Origin: Melastoma dodecandrum
Lineage: Eukaryota > Streptophyta > Magnoliopsida > Myrtales > Melastomataceae
Length of the DNA stretch: 64,000 nucleotides
Reading direction: 5' to 3'
NCBI GenBank assembly: GCA_029817715.1
Contig: JARUPY010000049.1
Coordinates: 310,001 to 374,000, forward strand
Position 1 is the first letter of the stretch. Each line of letters opens with the position of its first letter. The translations under genes were made by a program, and so were the position numbers. Positions 11,459 to 22,698 of the stretch are shown here, in pieces. The notes below the pieces were generated by a model. It saw only the letters and a list, made by a program, of their open reading frames with translations. It did not search any database and had not been told where the DNA came from.

Positions 11459-14400
11459 CTAAGGCCGACTGCAACAAGGAAGCAAAAGGAGAGCCATAAG
11501 ACAATGATGACCCGGGTGATGTTTCGTTGGGGGGAAAAGCAACCGCCCCGTCCTAAGAAGGGCATATAGCAATACCGCGTTGATAAGCCGTAGGGCGGCG
11601 GGCCTTGTGAACTTTCTGGCAAAAAGAAAGCAGTACGATGGTTGTCCCCTGCTGCTGCACCATTCTCTCCGGTTTTCTGTCTCATAGTGTATGTTGTTAA
11701 TATCCTGCATCAGTAGTCGTCAAAGTTATTCTCATAGCCACGAGTTGCCTTGGTTCCATATCATCAGGGGCTCAAGGGGATCTGAACGTATTGAGAGATA
11801 AAAAAGAAACAGTCAGATGCAAAAAAGGACTATCTGCAGCATGGCACCGACCTTTATTGATTGAATTAAGGTTGGAGTAGCGTCATAAAACTTATAAGTC
11901 ACAGGATGCCATCCACGGCGTTCCCGGTCTTTCGACGATGATAGATCCCATGATGAATAAGTCAGGGATCTTCTGGTCAGTTCCTGTTCAAGACCTTCCT
12001 GCTAAAATTTCAGTAAACAGGCATGCAAGGTTAGTCTCTTTCTTGTGAGGGAGGGAGCCATGATATTATTACAAGTCAAGCTATCAATCATAGAGAGTTT
12101 ACACAGAGTCTCATATCATACTGAATGACACACGGCGATAGGACTAAAAACTCCCATGGAACCTTGACAAGATGAAATTTAGAAACGATCGACAGACAGT
12201 CCTATCTGACCCAAGAAACTTCACAACGTTCCATGACTAAGCATCTGTCCTCACAACAGCCGGAGAAAGAAGCACTCAGCCACGAATCTGATTGAAAGGC
12301 ATGCACGCACCCCCCCCCCCCCCCCCCAAGTGAAAAAGAAACAGTATACGGAAAACCCTTAGTTGACTGGATGTTATCTTACAGCAAGTAAGGTTTGCAC
12401 ATAATGTTCATCCGGTATGCAATTGTGCTCCTTTGACGCGTCAGTTGGCTGCATAAAGAGAGAACCACACATAATTAGAGCCAAAATTTAAATATGGTAC
12501 AACTGCAAATTCACTTTATTATTATCAGTGCACTGTTTCAAAGTAACCATGGATTAAACTATATCTGGACATCCCAAGAAGCTTCCCAGATAAATCTTTC
12601 AGATACATATGCTTAATTTTGGGTTCTAAGGCAACATTGTAGTGTATTGTTATGTACTTCCACTCAAGATAAGTATGTCCAGTCAAAGATCGAGTGTGAC
12701 TGCTCACATATTGGATAGGAATTATTAAAATACGATAAAAAGAAGAAAATGAAAACTCACAATAGGATGATCCCTCCAAAACTCAGGCAATGGCCGCTTC
12801 TGCAAAATATAATGTAACCCGTAAGAATCTATCGCCATCCTTAGCTAGACAGGAACGGAAGAAAAGCATTGGTGTTTGCAATAATTACCATAAAAAGATC
12901 CATCCCACTGTACCTTGCAGTGCAATTTAAACAATGAGAAGACAGCTTCATCCTTTACCACTACTTCGGCATGCTTTCTGATCAGAACTGCCCACTAAAA
13001 GAACAGAAAATGTAAGTAATGGTAGTCGCAAAGCACATTTGCAAGATCTCTTTCCATGAAGGATCAAATTCATGAAATGCTCCTTCACCTGAGAGCCTTT
13101 CCTCCAATTATGAACAGGAATAATGGGAGCCATTTTTGGGTTATATCGTGCCTCTTTGGTATCTGCAAAACTGATTGCAGCAGTCCATTTATTATAAGTG
13201 CGAACGAAAGCTACACAAGCATTTTTTAGTGAACGCGTCATGGATGTGTTTCCAGGTGTCATAATGTCTGTAAAAGGTAAAACATATCAAGAAGTCGGAC
13301 TCGCAAAAATCCTTTCTGAGTGACCGACAAGAAATTAGGACAACGAATGGGGACATAGAACAACAAAACCAATGTCATAGCCAGACTAACAAAACCATAT
13401 GTTAATCGAGGAACACTTCATTCCTTGTCTCTTCAAGCATATGAACAAAGCAGTACTGTAGCTATTAGATAATACTCTGTCCTGTTCAATTATTGAAGTC
13501 GTTATTAAATGTATTAACATGGCTTTCCAAATAAAAACATAATAAACATGTCAGTGATCTATCATGAACTTGCTCAAGCTAGACCAGTGCTGACCAAAAG
13601 ATTATGTCCCTGAACAGTTGCACCTCAGTAATCACCTAAAAGCACGGCATCCTATCATATGTTTCCCTCCCTCTCTACTTCATTAATATCGAATGCATGC
13701 AATCTAATCTGCTCAAACATGTATACAAGGTCAATTTCATCGATCATGAAAGAATGTTCAGTTCTGGAATTAAACGCAGAAGAAAAAAGAAAAAAAAAAA
13801 CAGTTCGAAAAGCGTACAGATGGAACCTGATGCAACCAACAGATGCCAAGTTGACTGACCTGTCCACAAAGCTGTTTGGTGATGACATGATGTAGTCATA
13901 CGTATAGCTGAAGTTGTAAAGGGGTATGCAACTGACAAGGCAAAAATGAAGAAGAACAAATCCGGATAAATGTGAGATCTATCATCCAACCCCTTGTCAC
14001 TGTAGTTTACGGAAGGAAATTTCTAAAGATTGAAATCACCCTCAATATATTACCTATCTGACAGAAAAACAAAGCGTTTATTCATGGGGTCTTGCAAGGC
14101 ACGTCCAAGGAGAATACGTTCCGCTTTAATCATGCTTGCTTCTCCCCATTCAACCTGGTTAAATATGAGAAATTTCAGGACAACAACATACAGTGACACT
14201 GCCTTTTACACCAGCCAGCAGCAATCCAAGAGCCAATCACCAAAAGATGTAATGTCATCAGCTGCCACGACTCAAAATTTGTCACACAAGAAAAAAGAAC
14301 CAACAATTGCAAGATACTGAGGCAGTGTCTGTGTTAATCTATTTCCATCATCAATGGCTATTTGTTATGTAATTCTTGCACGGCAAGCCAAGTGACTACT

Positions 14401-15620
14401 CAAAAGTGTTGATAATCTGCATAAAAGGAGTACACAAAATAGCTAAGGGAAAGGGAAATTGATTGAAAATTCATTCAGTTATTATGCTTACAATAAGAAA
14501 GTCCAAAGGGGAAAGGAATGGTCTCACATTCTACAATCAAAGATGCAAGAAGAAATCCTTCAAAAGAAAGGATGCGCAAAATGAATGGAATATCCTCGTA
14601 ACTTATTATCAGTAAAACGCGAGATAACCATGTGAAGTCAGTAAACTAAATTAAGTTGGAGATAGTAATAATCCTGAACTTATGTTTTGGGGCTTTAACT
14701 AATTTTCTGAAAAAGATAATAGGATCACTTGCTGGCGGTGTGATAATGGTGACAGTCAGCCGACGATGCTAAGACACAGAAATGTCAAGAATTTTGAAAT
14801 GTGGAAAAACAACCTGAACACTGTCATTGACTTGTCTATTCAGAAAATAGGCGGATCTTGTGGTCGCCTTATTGAACAAAAATCTCGGCCTTGAATGTAC
14901 ATAAATTGAAAATCTATCCTCCTCTCCCTGAAATAATACAATTAAAAAATCCATCAGCATTATTAATGCTAGAACAAGGACAAAAAAGCAAGCACGAATC
15001 TGGGCACTTGGGTGAAATAATTTGCGCACATAGGCTGACATCATAGTTCAAAAGAACACTCAAGATAGATGGCGGTGTACAAAATCACATGGTAATGAGT
15101 AAAACAACATTAAGCCACAATGCAGAATTTCCTTAAAGTTTTGACCTCATCCACATCAACCAAGATCAAATATCTCATTGATAAATTGGAGCACATAACC
15201 AGACCGTACTTGTCAATCACATAACAGAGCATAAAAGATTAAATAATTCACACAGTCGTATAAACCGAACTCCTCAGCCAAGTTCAAAACACTTGATGGA
15301 TTCACAACAACTTTCGAGAATCAAACCGTATCAAATCAAACGGAATCGGATAAAACCTCCCGAAACAAGACCACCTTAACCTTGAAGAAAGCGTTCCAGA
15401 CGAGGTCGAGCGGGAGGCGGTTCCTGGCGATGAACAAGAAGGCAATCTTCGGCCTGGCGGAGCTCAAAGAGGTGAGCTTGACGATAATGTTGTACTGACT
15501 CTGCGTCAACAGCAGGGTCAAACAACACAGACCCAGCAGCACCCCAACATACACCTTCCTCTTCCACCTGGGCCGAAGCCTGGAAGTGGAGGAGGAGGAG
15601 GGCTTACCCACCCTCTTCAT
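11459..15620 (-). CDS. GT14 Core-2/I-branching glycosyltransferase (BC10-like)
   Basis: Ten exons on the minus strand: 15620-15381, 14927-14814, 14154-14054, 13931-13860, 13170-13089, 12994-12914, 12799-12761, 12448-12383, 12001-11852, 11704-11459. Phases agree throughout and give 396 residues. It is a type II Golgi membrane protein: short basic cytosolic tail, one membrane segment at about residues 22-40 (VYVGVLLGLCCLTLLL), then a luminal DUF266/GT14 domain. Hallmarks are RPKIAFLFIARNRLPLDLVWNAFF, RFSIYVHSRP, VEWGEASMIKAERILL, RFVFLSDSCIPLYNF, ADTKEARYNPKM, HNWRKGSQW, CIPDEHYVQTLLA and CFLFARKFTRPAALRL. Rice BC10 affects wall mechanics; the plant substrate is not settled. After RPAALRLIN the protein runs about 37 residues longer than I expect for the family. 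The exon 9 acceptor is a tandem TAG-CAG. Confidence 0.9.
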
Positions 15621-16067
15621 GACTCAATCCAACAACAGCACCCGAACCCACTTCACAAAAAGCAAAGGAGAAGAATCGCCCCAGCAACTTCCGACTTTCA
15701 CCTCCCCACCACCCCCACCATCTCAAAGAAATCATGAGCAACCCATGAAAGGGCAGGGGCAGGGAGGGCGTGGACTCAACTCGAGGGATGCGGTTGGATC
15801 ACGGGGGAGGGGGTGATGCCGAGGAGAAGAGAAGAGAACCCACGTGGGGCGGGTGGGTCGCTTGCTGTTGCGTGGGATGGAGGGAATGAATGGATCTTCC
15901 CCCCCCCCCAAGACACTTCCTCTCCTCTTTTTATTTTTTTGCTTTTCTAACCGCAGCCTTCTTCTTTCTTCATCGAGAATTCTGTCCGAACCGAAAGACT
16001 CGGGGCAGTCCGTGAGAACTGTGAGCTTCAGATGTTCGCTGTAATGATTGTGTACGTGTGCGAGTGG
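15621..16067. other. Upstream region of GT14 gene
   Basis: Leader and promoter side of the GT14 gene (minus strand), ending at the target-site copy of the MULE-like element. It has an 11-nt poly-C run at 15899-15909 and C/T-rich stretches. No gene is seen. Confidence 0.4.
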
Positions 16068-16501
16068 GAGCTTTGTTCCAATTTAACCTTGTTTTTCAAA
16101 ATAATTCGCGAAATGACCTCGTCAGTTTGGAAATTCGTAAAATAACCTTGTAAAATCGGCCTTTGAAAGGCCGACTTCAATTCCTTAAAAAGTCGGCCTT
16201 TCAAAGGCCGACTTCCACTGAATAGGAAAAAAAAAACAAGGAAACGAGGGATTGTGGGGGATTTGGGGGATTTGTTTTTTTTTTATTTGATGGAAGTCGG
16301 CCTTTCAAAGGCCGACTTCCCTAAAAAAATTTTTTTATTTTTTTATTTTTATGAAGTCGGCCTTTCAAAGGCCGACTTCTTTAAGAATTTGAGGTCGGCC
16401 TTTCTAAGGCCGATTTCACGAGGTTATTTGCGGAATTTCGAAATTGACGAGGTTATTTCGCGAATTATTTTATAAATTAAGGTTAAATTGGAACAAAACT
16501 C
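16068..16501. mobile_element. Short non-autonomous Mutator-like element with palindrome array
   Basis: Complete 434-bp element. The left end starts GAGCTTTGTTCC; the right end read on the minus strand starts GAGTTTTGTTCC. The two ends match along about 110 bp (AATTTAACCTT, AAAATAATTCGCGAAAT, ACCTCGTCA, then AATCGGCCTT). It is flanked by an exact 10-bp direct repeat, GTGCGAGTGG, at 16058-16067 and 16502-16511. Long TIRs with a 9-11 bp target duplication are the hallmark of Mutator-like elements. Inside are five palindromes built on GTCGGCCTTTNAAAGGCCGAC at about 16154-16177, 16190-16214, 16293-16320, 16353-16379 and 16391-16417. There is no transposase, so movement would need one supplied in trans. 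Reading frames across it are by-products of the palindromes. Confidence 0.8.
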
Positions 16502-16511
16502 GTGCGAGTGG

Positions 16512-17318
16512 AGCAGATAAAGAAGTTGTGGGCCAAACTAAGAAACGCTTAGAAATGATCAGGAACATCATCCATCGTCCGTTTGTGTAAATTACTTGCC
16601 CCATTCGCTCTATTGTAATTATCTTAGTCTATTTGACGCGACAGTGAGGCGGTCATAACCCATAAGCACTTAATTCTTCCTTTTTGGCTGTTCTTTTTAA
16701 TTTCTTCTTTACATTTTATAAAATATGTGTAAAATAAATTAATACAATAAAATATCTGATGCAAATTAATTACTTCAAATATATTATAAAGAAAAACTCA
16801 AAGTCAAGTCTTCAGTTAAGATCCTCCTGGTCATCTTCAGGTCATATATATATAGATAAAATTGGGTTATAGTCTTCTGATTGATTTATTTGAGTCACAC
16901 AGCCGATGGGAGCGAGCTTCGAGCTTCCTTGGCTCAGTGGACTGGACAAAGGACTGTCACTGCTCACTTATGTCGGGGCCCTTGTGAAAGCGGACTCGCA
17001 TCAGGAGTTGATACGCATTGTAGTAAGGAGTGCCAGTATGTCATCACAGCTTACAGTCATCATCATCAAATGGCGTCGTCTTAGATGTGCTAAGAATCAT
17101 CGGCCGTTAGTTAATCCGGCGATGGCATCCACAATTTGCAGCATGGCGTCAGAAATGCCCAGGCAAATGAAGTATTTATTTCAGATTTTCCCACGTCAAA
17201 TTTAAGATTTGTATACAGCTCCCAAATTCTAGACAAAAGAAATCTGTGTAAAGGGCCAAAAATTTTATATAAGGGTAAAAAATATCTAATCTAATGACTA
17301 GAGACTAAAGAAGTGTTG
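16512..17318. other. Intergenic, 3' of the PPR gene
   Basis: A/T-rich DNA between the MULE-like element and the PPR stop codon on the minus strand. No gene or clear repeat is seen; it presumably includes the PPR 3' UTR. Confidence 0.4.
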
Positions 17319-19085
17319 TTACTCAGTTAAAGCACTAAGAACAGTCGAAACCACATGGTCATCCAGCCTAACACCTTCTCGGCTCAACCTGTTCACGAGC
17401 TCCAGTGCCTCCGGGGCATGACCATTTTTGGCATAACCCATAATCATCGCCGTCAGTGTCACCAGGCTCTGCTCTGTCAATCGCTCGAAAACCTGGACAG
17501 CATCGGACACATGACTGCAGCGAGCGTACATGTGAATTAGAGAGCTACCGACGTAGACGTTGGATGATGAGGAGGTCTTGCTTGCCGAGGAATGGAGAAG
17601 CTTCCCCTGGAGAAGGGCTTCTAGCCTAGCGCAAGCTTTTAGGGCTGATGAGTAAGTGAACGAGTTTGGTGAAATGCCTTCTTCCATCATTTCTTTTAGC
17701 CGCTTGAGTGCCTCTGCTTCCAGACCAAGGTTCGTGCACCCGGATATGATTGCGGTCCAGGACACGACATCTCGATAAGGCATCTGGTGGAGGATATTGG
17801 ATGCAGCCGTGTACTTCCCGCAGTTACAGTAAAACCACAAGAGAGTGCTTCCCAGGTAGATGTTCATCTGGATGGATTTCTTGACTATAGCTGCATGAAG
17901 TTCTGCTCCCAAATGTCGGCTTTTTAACAAGCCACAGGCATTGAGGACGCTCACGAAGGTCATATCATTAGCAAAAGTTTTCGTCCTCATCATCTCTCTG
18001 AAAAGGCCAATTGCCTCCATCCCAAGACCATTCCTAGCGTACCCAGCTACGATACTCGTCCATGTTACCGTATTCCTCCTCTTCATTCTGTCGAAGACTT
18101 TCCGACACTTTATCATCTCCTCACATTTCGCATACATATCTACCAACGACGTCCACACCAAGATATCACTTTCAACCATCCCTTTAGCGATTCTCCCATG
18201 CAACTGCTTCCCAATTTTAAGTTCCCCAACCTCACCGCAAGCATCCAACACACTGCAAACAGTATGCGCGTTCGGCAGCAACCCAGTACTCAACATCCTA
18301 GCAAACATCGACAGCGCTTCCCTCCCACACCCGCTTTGCGAGCAACCGCTAATTATCGTTGTCCAAGAAACCACGTCGTGTTCGTACATCCGATCGAACA
18401 TCCTAAACGCGCCTTCGAGGTCCCCACACTGCGCGTACAGGTGAACGACAGCACTATCAACCATCAAATTCCTCCTACCGTACTTCACCAACGAAGTGTG
18501 AACCTGCTCGCCGAGCACAAGGTCCAACCTCTTGCTACATGAATTCAACACGCACACATAAGCCTTGCACTCTGGCCTAACCCCACGATCAACAGCATCG
18601 ACAAACAACCTCACGGCCTCTTCCTCCGCCTTAACCCGGACATACCCATTAATCATCGAGGTCCACGTAACCAAGTCCCGACCAAAGTCAGGAATTTCAT
18701 CAAATACCTTCCGAGCCTCACGAATCCTCCCATATCTCACGTACCCAGAAATCAAATTATTGCTAACAAACACGTCGGAGCAGCCCAACCACTTGACAAT
18801 CTCCGCGTGCAACTTCTCGACCTCCTTGACACGGCCGCAGGTCTGCAGCCGACCCACCAACGAGCCGTGGCACAGGGAATCGCCGAAAGATCCAAACTTG
18901 GGAGAGCCCACCTCAGATAATCCTTCAGAGAGGGGTTTGGTAACGGAGGACGATGAGCAGAGGGTACCGCAGTCGAGGAATGCGGGGTCAGAACGGGGGG
19001 TTTGTCGAGGGATCCGGAGGCCGAGGAAGGAAGAGGCTCTTGGGAAGGCGGCGATGGTCGGATACCGAGATGAATAAGAGAGCAT
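17319..19085 (-). CDS. PLS-class pentatricopeptide repeat protein, predicted plastid
   Basis: Single-exon gene of 588 residues from the ATG at 19085. Upstream codons stay open for 33 residues but contain no ATG before a stop. The N-terminus (MLSYSSRYPTIAAFPRASSF) is Ser/Arg-rich and non-acidic, like a plastid transit peptide. About 14 tandem PPR motifs of P, L and S type follow from residue about 75, with typical DVVSWTTIISGC, NTVTWTSIVAGYARNG and DVVSWTAIISGC blocks. The protein stops after the last repeat with no E, E+ or DYW domain. PPR proteins bind organelle RNA base by base; those without a DYW domain act in editing with partners, or in splicing or stability. It resembles At4g18520 (PDM1/SEL1), but I recall this only moderately well. 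It sits between two copies of the same MULE-like family. Confidence 0.85.
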   Translation of the reverse strand: MLSYSSRYPTIAAFPRASSFLGLRIPRQTPRSDPAFLDCGTLCSSSSVTKPLSEGLSEVGSPKFGSFGDSLCHGSLVGRLQTCGRVKEVEKLHAEIVKWLGCSDVFVSNNLISGYVRYGRIREARKVFDEIPDFGRDLVTWTSMINGYVRVKAEEEAVRLFVDAVDRGVRPECKAYVCVLNSCSKRLDLVLGEQVHTSLVKYGRRNLMVDSAVVHLYAQCGDLEGAFRMFDRMYEHDVVSWTTIISGCSQSGCGREALSMFARMLSTGLLPNAHTVCSVLDACGEVGELKIGKQLHGRIAKGMVESDILVWTSLVDMYAKCEEMIKCRKVFDRMKRRNTVTWTSIVAGYARNGLGMEAIGLFREMMRTKTFANDMTFVSVLNACGLLKSRHLGAELHAAIVKKSIQMNIYLGSTLLWFYCNCGKYTAASNILHQMPYRDVVSWTAIISGCTNLGLEAEALKRLKEMMEEGISPNSFTYSSALKACARLEALLQGKLLHSSASKTSSSSNVYVGSSLIHMYARCSHVSDAVQVFERLTEQSLVTLTAMIMGYAKNGHAPEALELVNRLSREGVRLDDHVVSTVLSALTE

Positions 19086-19344
19086 TTGCTCTTGCGGGTG
19101 GAAAGGGGGCGTCGATCGAACATCAAACCTCAGGACATTGCAATTACTTGCGTCCAGGATTTTCGATGCTTCCGCAAACTCCAACTCACATTGAACTAAA
19201 ACTAATTAATCGCTGGTTAAGTTAGTTAACTTAACCTCACAAATCGTCGGTTTTATTGGTCTACAAAGAGTTGCGTGGCCCATTTTGTGCACATGTATTG
19301 TGCAGTAGTTACTCATCAACCGTCGACATTGCTAATTGGGTCGG

Positions 19345-19797
19345 GAGTTTTGTTCTAATATGACGTTGGTTTCGAAATTATTTCGTCATGGCCTCTTAAG
19401 TTTGAAAATTCTTCAACTAACCTCGTAAAATCGGCCTTACAAAGACCGACTAAATACGGCCTTTGTGAGGCCGACTTTCGAATACTTAAATAAAAAAACG
19501 CCAACTTCACGTAAAGTCGGTCTTTGTAAGGCTGACTTCCATAAAGCAACAAGGAAGTCGGCCGCACTTAAAAAAAAATTTATCATATATTTCTATTAGA
19601 CGAAGAAGGCACGATAGTGTTTCCTATTACCAAGATCTTTCCCTATTACCAAAATCTTTAAGGCCGATTAATCGTGGAAATCGGCCTTTGTAAGGCCGTC
19701 ATGGGCCGATTTCACCAGATTAGTTGAGTAATTTCCAAAGTTAGCAGGTCATTTGACGAAATAATTTGAAAATCAACTTTAAATTGGAACAAAACTC
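19345..19797. mobile_element. Second short Mutator-like element with palindrome array
   Basis: A 453-bp element of the same family as 16068-16501. The ends read GAGTTTTGTTC (left) and, on the minus strand, GAGTTTTGTTCC (right), followed on both sides by AAATTATTTCGTCA-type sequence and then AATCGGCCTT. Flanking 10-mers ATTGGGTCGG (19335-19344) and CTTGGGTTGG (19798-19807) agree at 8 of 10 positions, consistent with a decayed target duplication. Palindromes on the GGCCGAC theme, less perfect than in the other copy, lie at about 19429-19451, 19453-19478, 19513-19538 and 19677-19711. No transposase. It is older than the 16-kb copy, judging by TIR and target-site decay. Confidence 0.72.
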
Positions 19798-19807
19798 CTT
19801 GGGTTGG

Positions 19808-20282
19808 ACACCAGATCCATCAACATCGGGCGAGCTGATCATTGAAGAACAACTCGGAAGGGAACATGGTACGAGGTTTATATGCTTAAGGCATCATATT
19901 ACTTTGGTGCAACAGGTCGAGCTTTAACATGATTGTGCCGAGGACTCACTAATCCACTTTTCACGCCTCACGACGTATTTCTTCATTGCTGCAATTAACA
20001 GCATTGTTCCGAGTTTCCAAAAGCTGCTAGGGAAACGTGAGTGTTGCGGCCGAATCTGATATCAAGAGAGAATGCACTCCAACACAGACAGATTCACTCG
20101 CAACCACAGAAAAAGGCGACTAGTTATTACTCGGGCTATATGCAATGGGGTTGGCAGATGTGAGTAAACAAAACTGTGATTCCGGCGAAGCACGATGCCG
20201 GGGTTATTATAGGAACCAAACAAAGAACGGAAAAAGAAGCAAAGAATGAGGTGTCGCTTTTCTCATCATGTATAGGAAAACT
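19808..20282. other. Intergenic, 3' of bZIP gene
   Basis: Between the second MULE-like element and the bZIP stop codon on the minus strand. No gene seen. Probably includes the bZIP 3' UTR. Confidence 0.35.
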
Positions 20283-21248
20283 TCAAAATGGTGCAGCTGG
20301 TAACTCAGCCTCAGTTTTGACCCGATCATCATATCTGCCTCCTGCCCCGTTAACAAGGACGTGAGCTTCCTTGTTGTCCGTTCCAACTTTCATGAACCGA
20401 TTCTGGTTCTCCAGACGTTCCTTTTCCTTCCTCAGCAAGTCGTTGGCTTCCCGCAAGTGCGTAACTTCAGCTTCCAAATGGTTCATATAATCCTGCGAGA
20501 AGAAAACACCATATTTGTCTGATCGGATGGGTCCTCTTCAAGTTCAAGGCAGGGACTCGCCCATTACAAGACTTACCTGCTTCCGAGCTCTTGATCTGGC
20601 AGCCGACTCCCGGTTCTTGATCATCCTCTTCTTCTGTCTCTCCCCTGTCTTGTCAAAAACTTCGGTGCACCTCCTCTTCCTATCTGTCACAATCCCCGAT
20701 TCACATGGGGAAACGATGGAGATTCCCGGAGATAATGGCCCAAATCTATTCAACTGTCTCTGTCCCTCGAAACCCACCCCAAAGCTACCATCTACCCTGT
20801 TCTCGCTGCAACATTCTGCCAGCTCCAGCTTCGTGCCCATCATCATCTGTTGTTGAATCCAGTCACCATGTGAAGCCATCGGGTCATGATCAATCATGAT
20901 CCTGAATGGGTTCAACTGCTGAACTTGAGGCTGATTCGCCCCACTAACATTGTAGTTCATAAAGAGAAATTCCGCGAGCGTAATCTCACTCATCCTCCCT
21001 CCACCCAGATGATGACAAGCTCCCCACGACCGGTTCTCGAAATGGGGGTGGCAGGAATAGCCAACCTCATTAAGATCTAATGCGAACGGCCCGATTCTAC
21101 CGCCCACATTGCCAATCCGGGATGCAGCCGGTGGTGCAGAAACCGGGACATTGTCGAAAGTGAGGGTGGAAATCGAATCTTGGCGATTCAATGGCGAGCA
21201 GAAGTGGTCACGAGGCCTGCTAGTAGATTCATAGCTCCTGTCACACAT
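20283..21248 (-). CDS. Group A bZIP transcription factor (ABI5/ABF/FD-like)
   Basis: Two exons on the minus strand, 21248-20577 and 20492-20283, joined in phase 0 (294 codons with stop). The basic region is complete: RQKKRMIKNRESAARSRARKQ, with the invariant N-x7-R. The intron falls right after RARKQ, the usual group A position. The zipper follows (MNHLEAEVTHLREANDLL). The N-terminal C1-like motif LNRQDSISTLTFDNV, a kinase target in group A proteins, is present. The extreme C-terminus reads ELPAAPF. In FD/ABI5 relatives this end is RRTxTAPF, with a phospho-Thr/Ser for 14-3-3 binding; here the Arg pair and phosphoacceptor are missing. The first in-frame ATG is at 21248; the frame stays open further upstream without an ATG, so an extra upstream exon is possible. 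Group A bZIPs bind ACGTGGC elements in ABA or flowering responses. Confidence 0.82.
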
Positions 21249-22698
21249 GATACAGATAACTCCTGGGTTGGCGTTGGCATTCGTATCAAAATCAGAGGCC
21301 GTTGCCAATCTCCGGGTTGAGCTCAAGAAGATCAGATCTTTGGCTTCAATATGTATACATGTGCGCTAGTAATGTATATATATATACACAATTACAATTA
21401 TATCTTTCACTTCCAATCTAACAGATTTCTACTGTTATCGCTGCGACAACTACGGTGATTACAAATAACAAACTATGTTCTTTCTTTGATCTCACTCTTT
21501 TTTTATAAAAGTTCTGATGAGTCCCTGGTTTAGTGTCTCAATTTCTACCCATTTTCTTTTTCTGTTAGTATGCGTTCACACAATCCTAATACAAAATATT
21601 TGCTGCCTGGCTTAAAGATTGAAAAACTTAAAAGACACGGAGTTGGTTATATTATCAAAACAGCAATGGAAAATATCAATATAATCTTCCCCTTTCGACT
21701 TTTATTTTTTATTTACAAATCTTTTTGTGATCTCGGATTCTTTCGAAACGTTGAGTTTGTCTAATTATTTCTCTTATTTTTTTAACAGAAAGTACGAAAT
21801 GATTTTGGTAGGTGCGATTTTTTTGTATTAATTTAAAATGACAAGGGTATTAAAGCGATTGACGGGAGATACATTTGGCTTGCGACATATTTCGGAGATT
21901 TTTCAGTTGTTTAATCATACTTGGACTTGTTGAACTTAGATTTTTAGTACTTAACCGGATTTTTGCATAATAAAACGATAAAAAAAATATAGATATTATT
22001 TTAAGATATTATTACTCTCCTCGAACCCACAAATTAGATCATTATAACTTATTTTTCTTATTATACCAAATTTATTACTCTTAAATGAAAAGATATAAAT
22101 ATCACGTGAAAACATTACAATAATAATAAATTGGTAAATTATAGATTTATTGTGTCAAATTTGGCCATAATTATATAATTTTATCACTTATTTTACTTTT
22201 TATATTGATATGTGTCTTTTTTAATTTAATCATGGCAATGTATTAATAAACAATTTTCATTTATTAATTAAAAAAATTAAAAAAATAGGAAATAATATTG
22301 AAACCTCATATTTTAACCAAAGTTGGACTATAGTTTCTTATGTACAAGGCCTCATGGATCTATTATGGAGTTGTTGCTATGGTTAAAGTGGATGATGAGC
22401 AGGACAAACACCAAAAATGAGGGTGAGCCATATTATATTAACGTTTTGTTTTGGTTTCGCACGATTAAATTAAAGATCGATCAAAATCAATATAAAAATA
22501 AAAATTGATGACAAAATTATATAACAAATTAAGTGCTAAAATAGAAAGTTGGCCAGAACTTAAGGCTATTTTATTTAATAATATTGTTAAAATAAAAAAC
22601 GAGAGAATTCGCTTTTTTTTTTTTAGAACTCACCAAGCCTCGAGAATCTTTGATGACAAAATATAATAATTAGCTGTTCGAGTGACGCACGTACGAGA
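21249..22698. other. A/T-rich intergenic, no gene seen
   Basis: Upstream of the bZIP gene. Very A/T-rich from about 21360 onward with TA dinucleotide runs (21375-21385). No coding region or RNA gene is recognised. It leads into the bZIP-fragment repeats. Confidence 0.45.

Noticed and set aside
16254..16475. Open frame with repeated EVGLSKADF peptide
   Set aside because: The repeats come from the palindrome array of the MULE-like element being read in frame; no codon bias or domain. Same for the frame at 19355-19567 (-).
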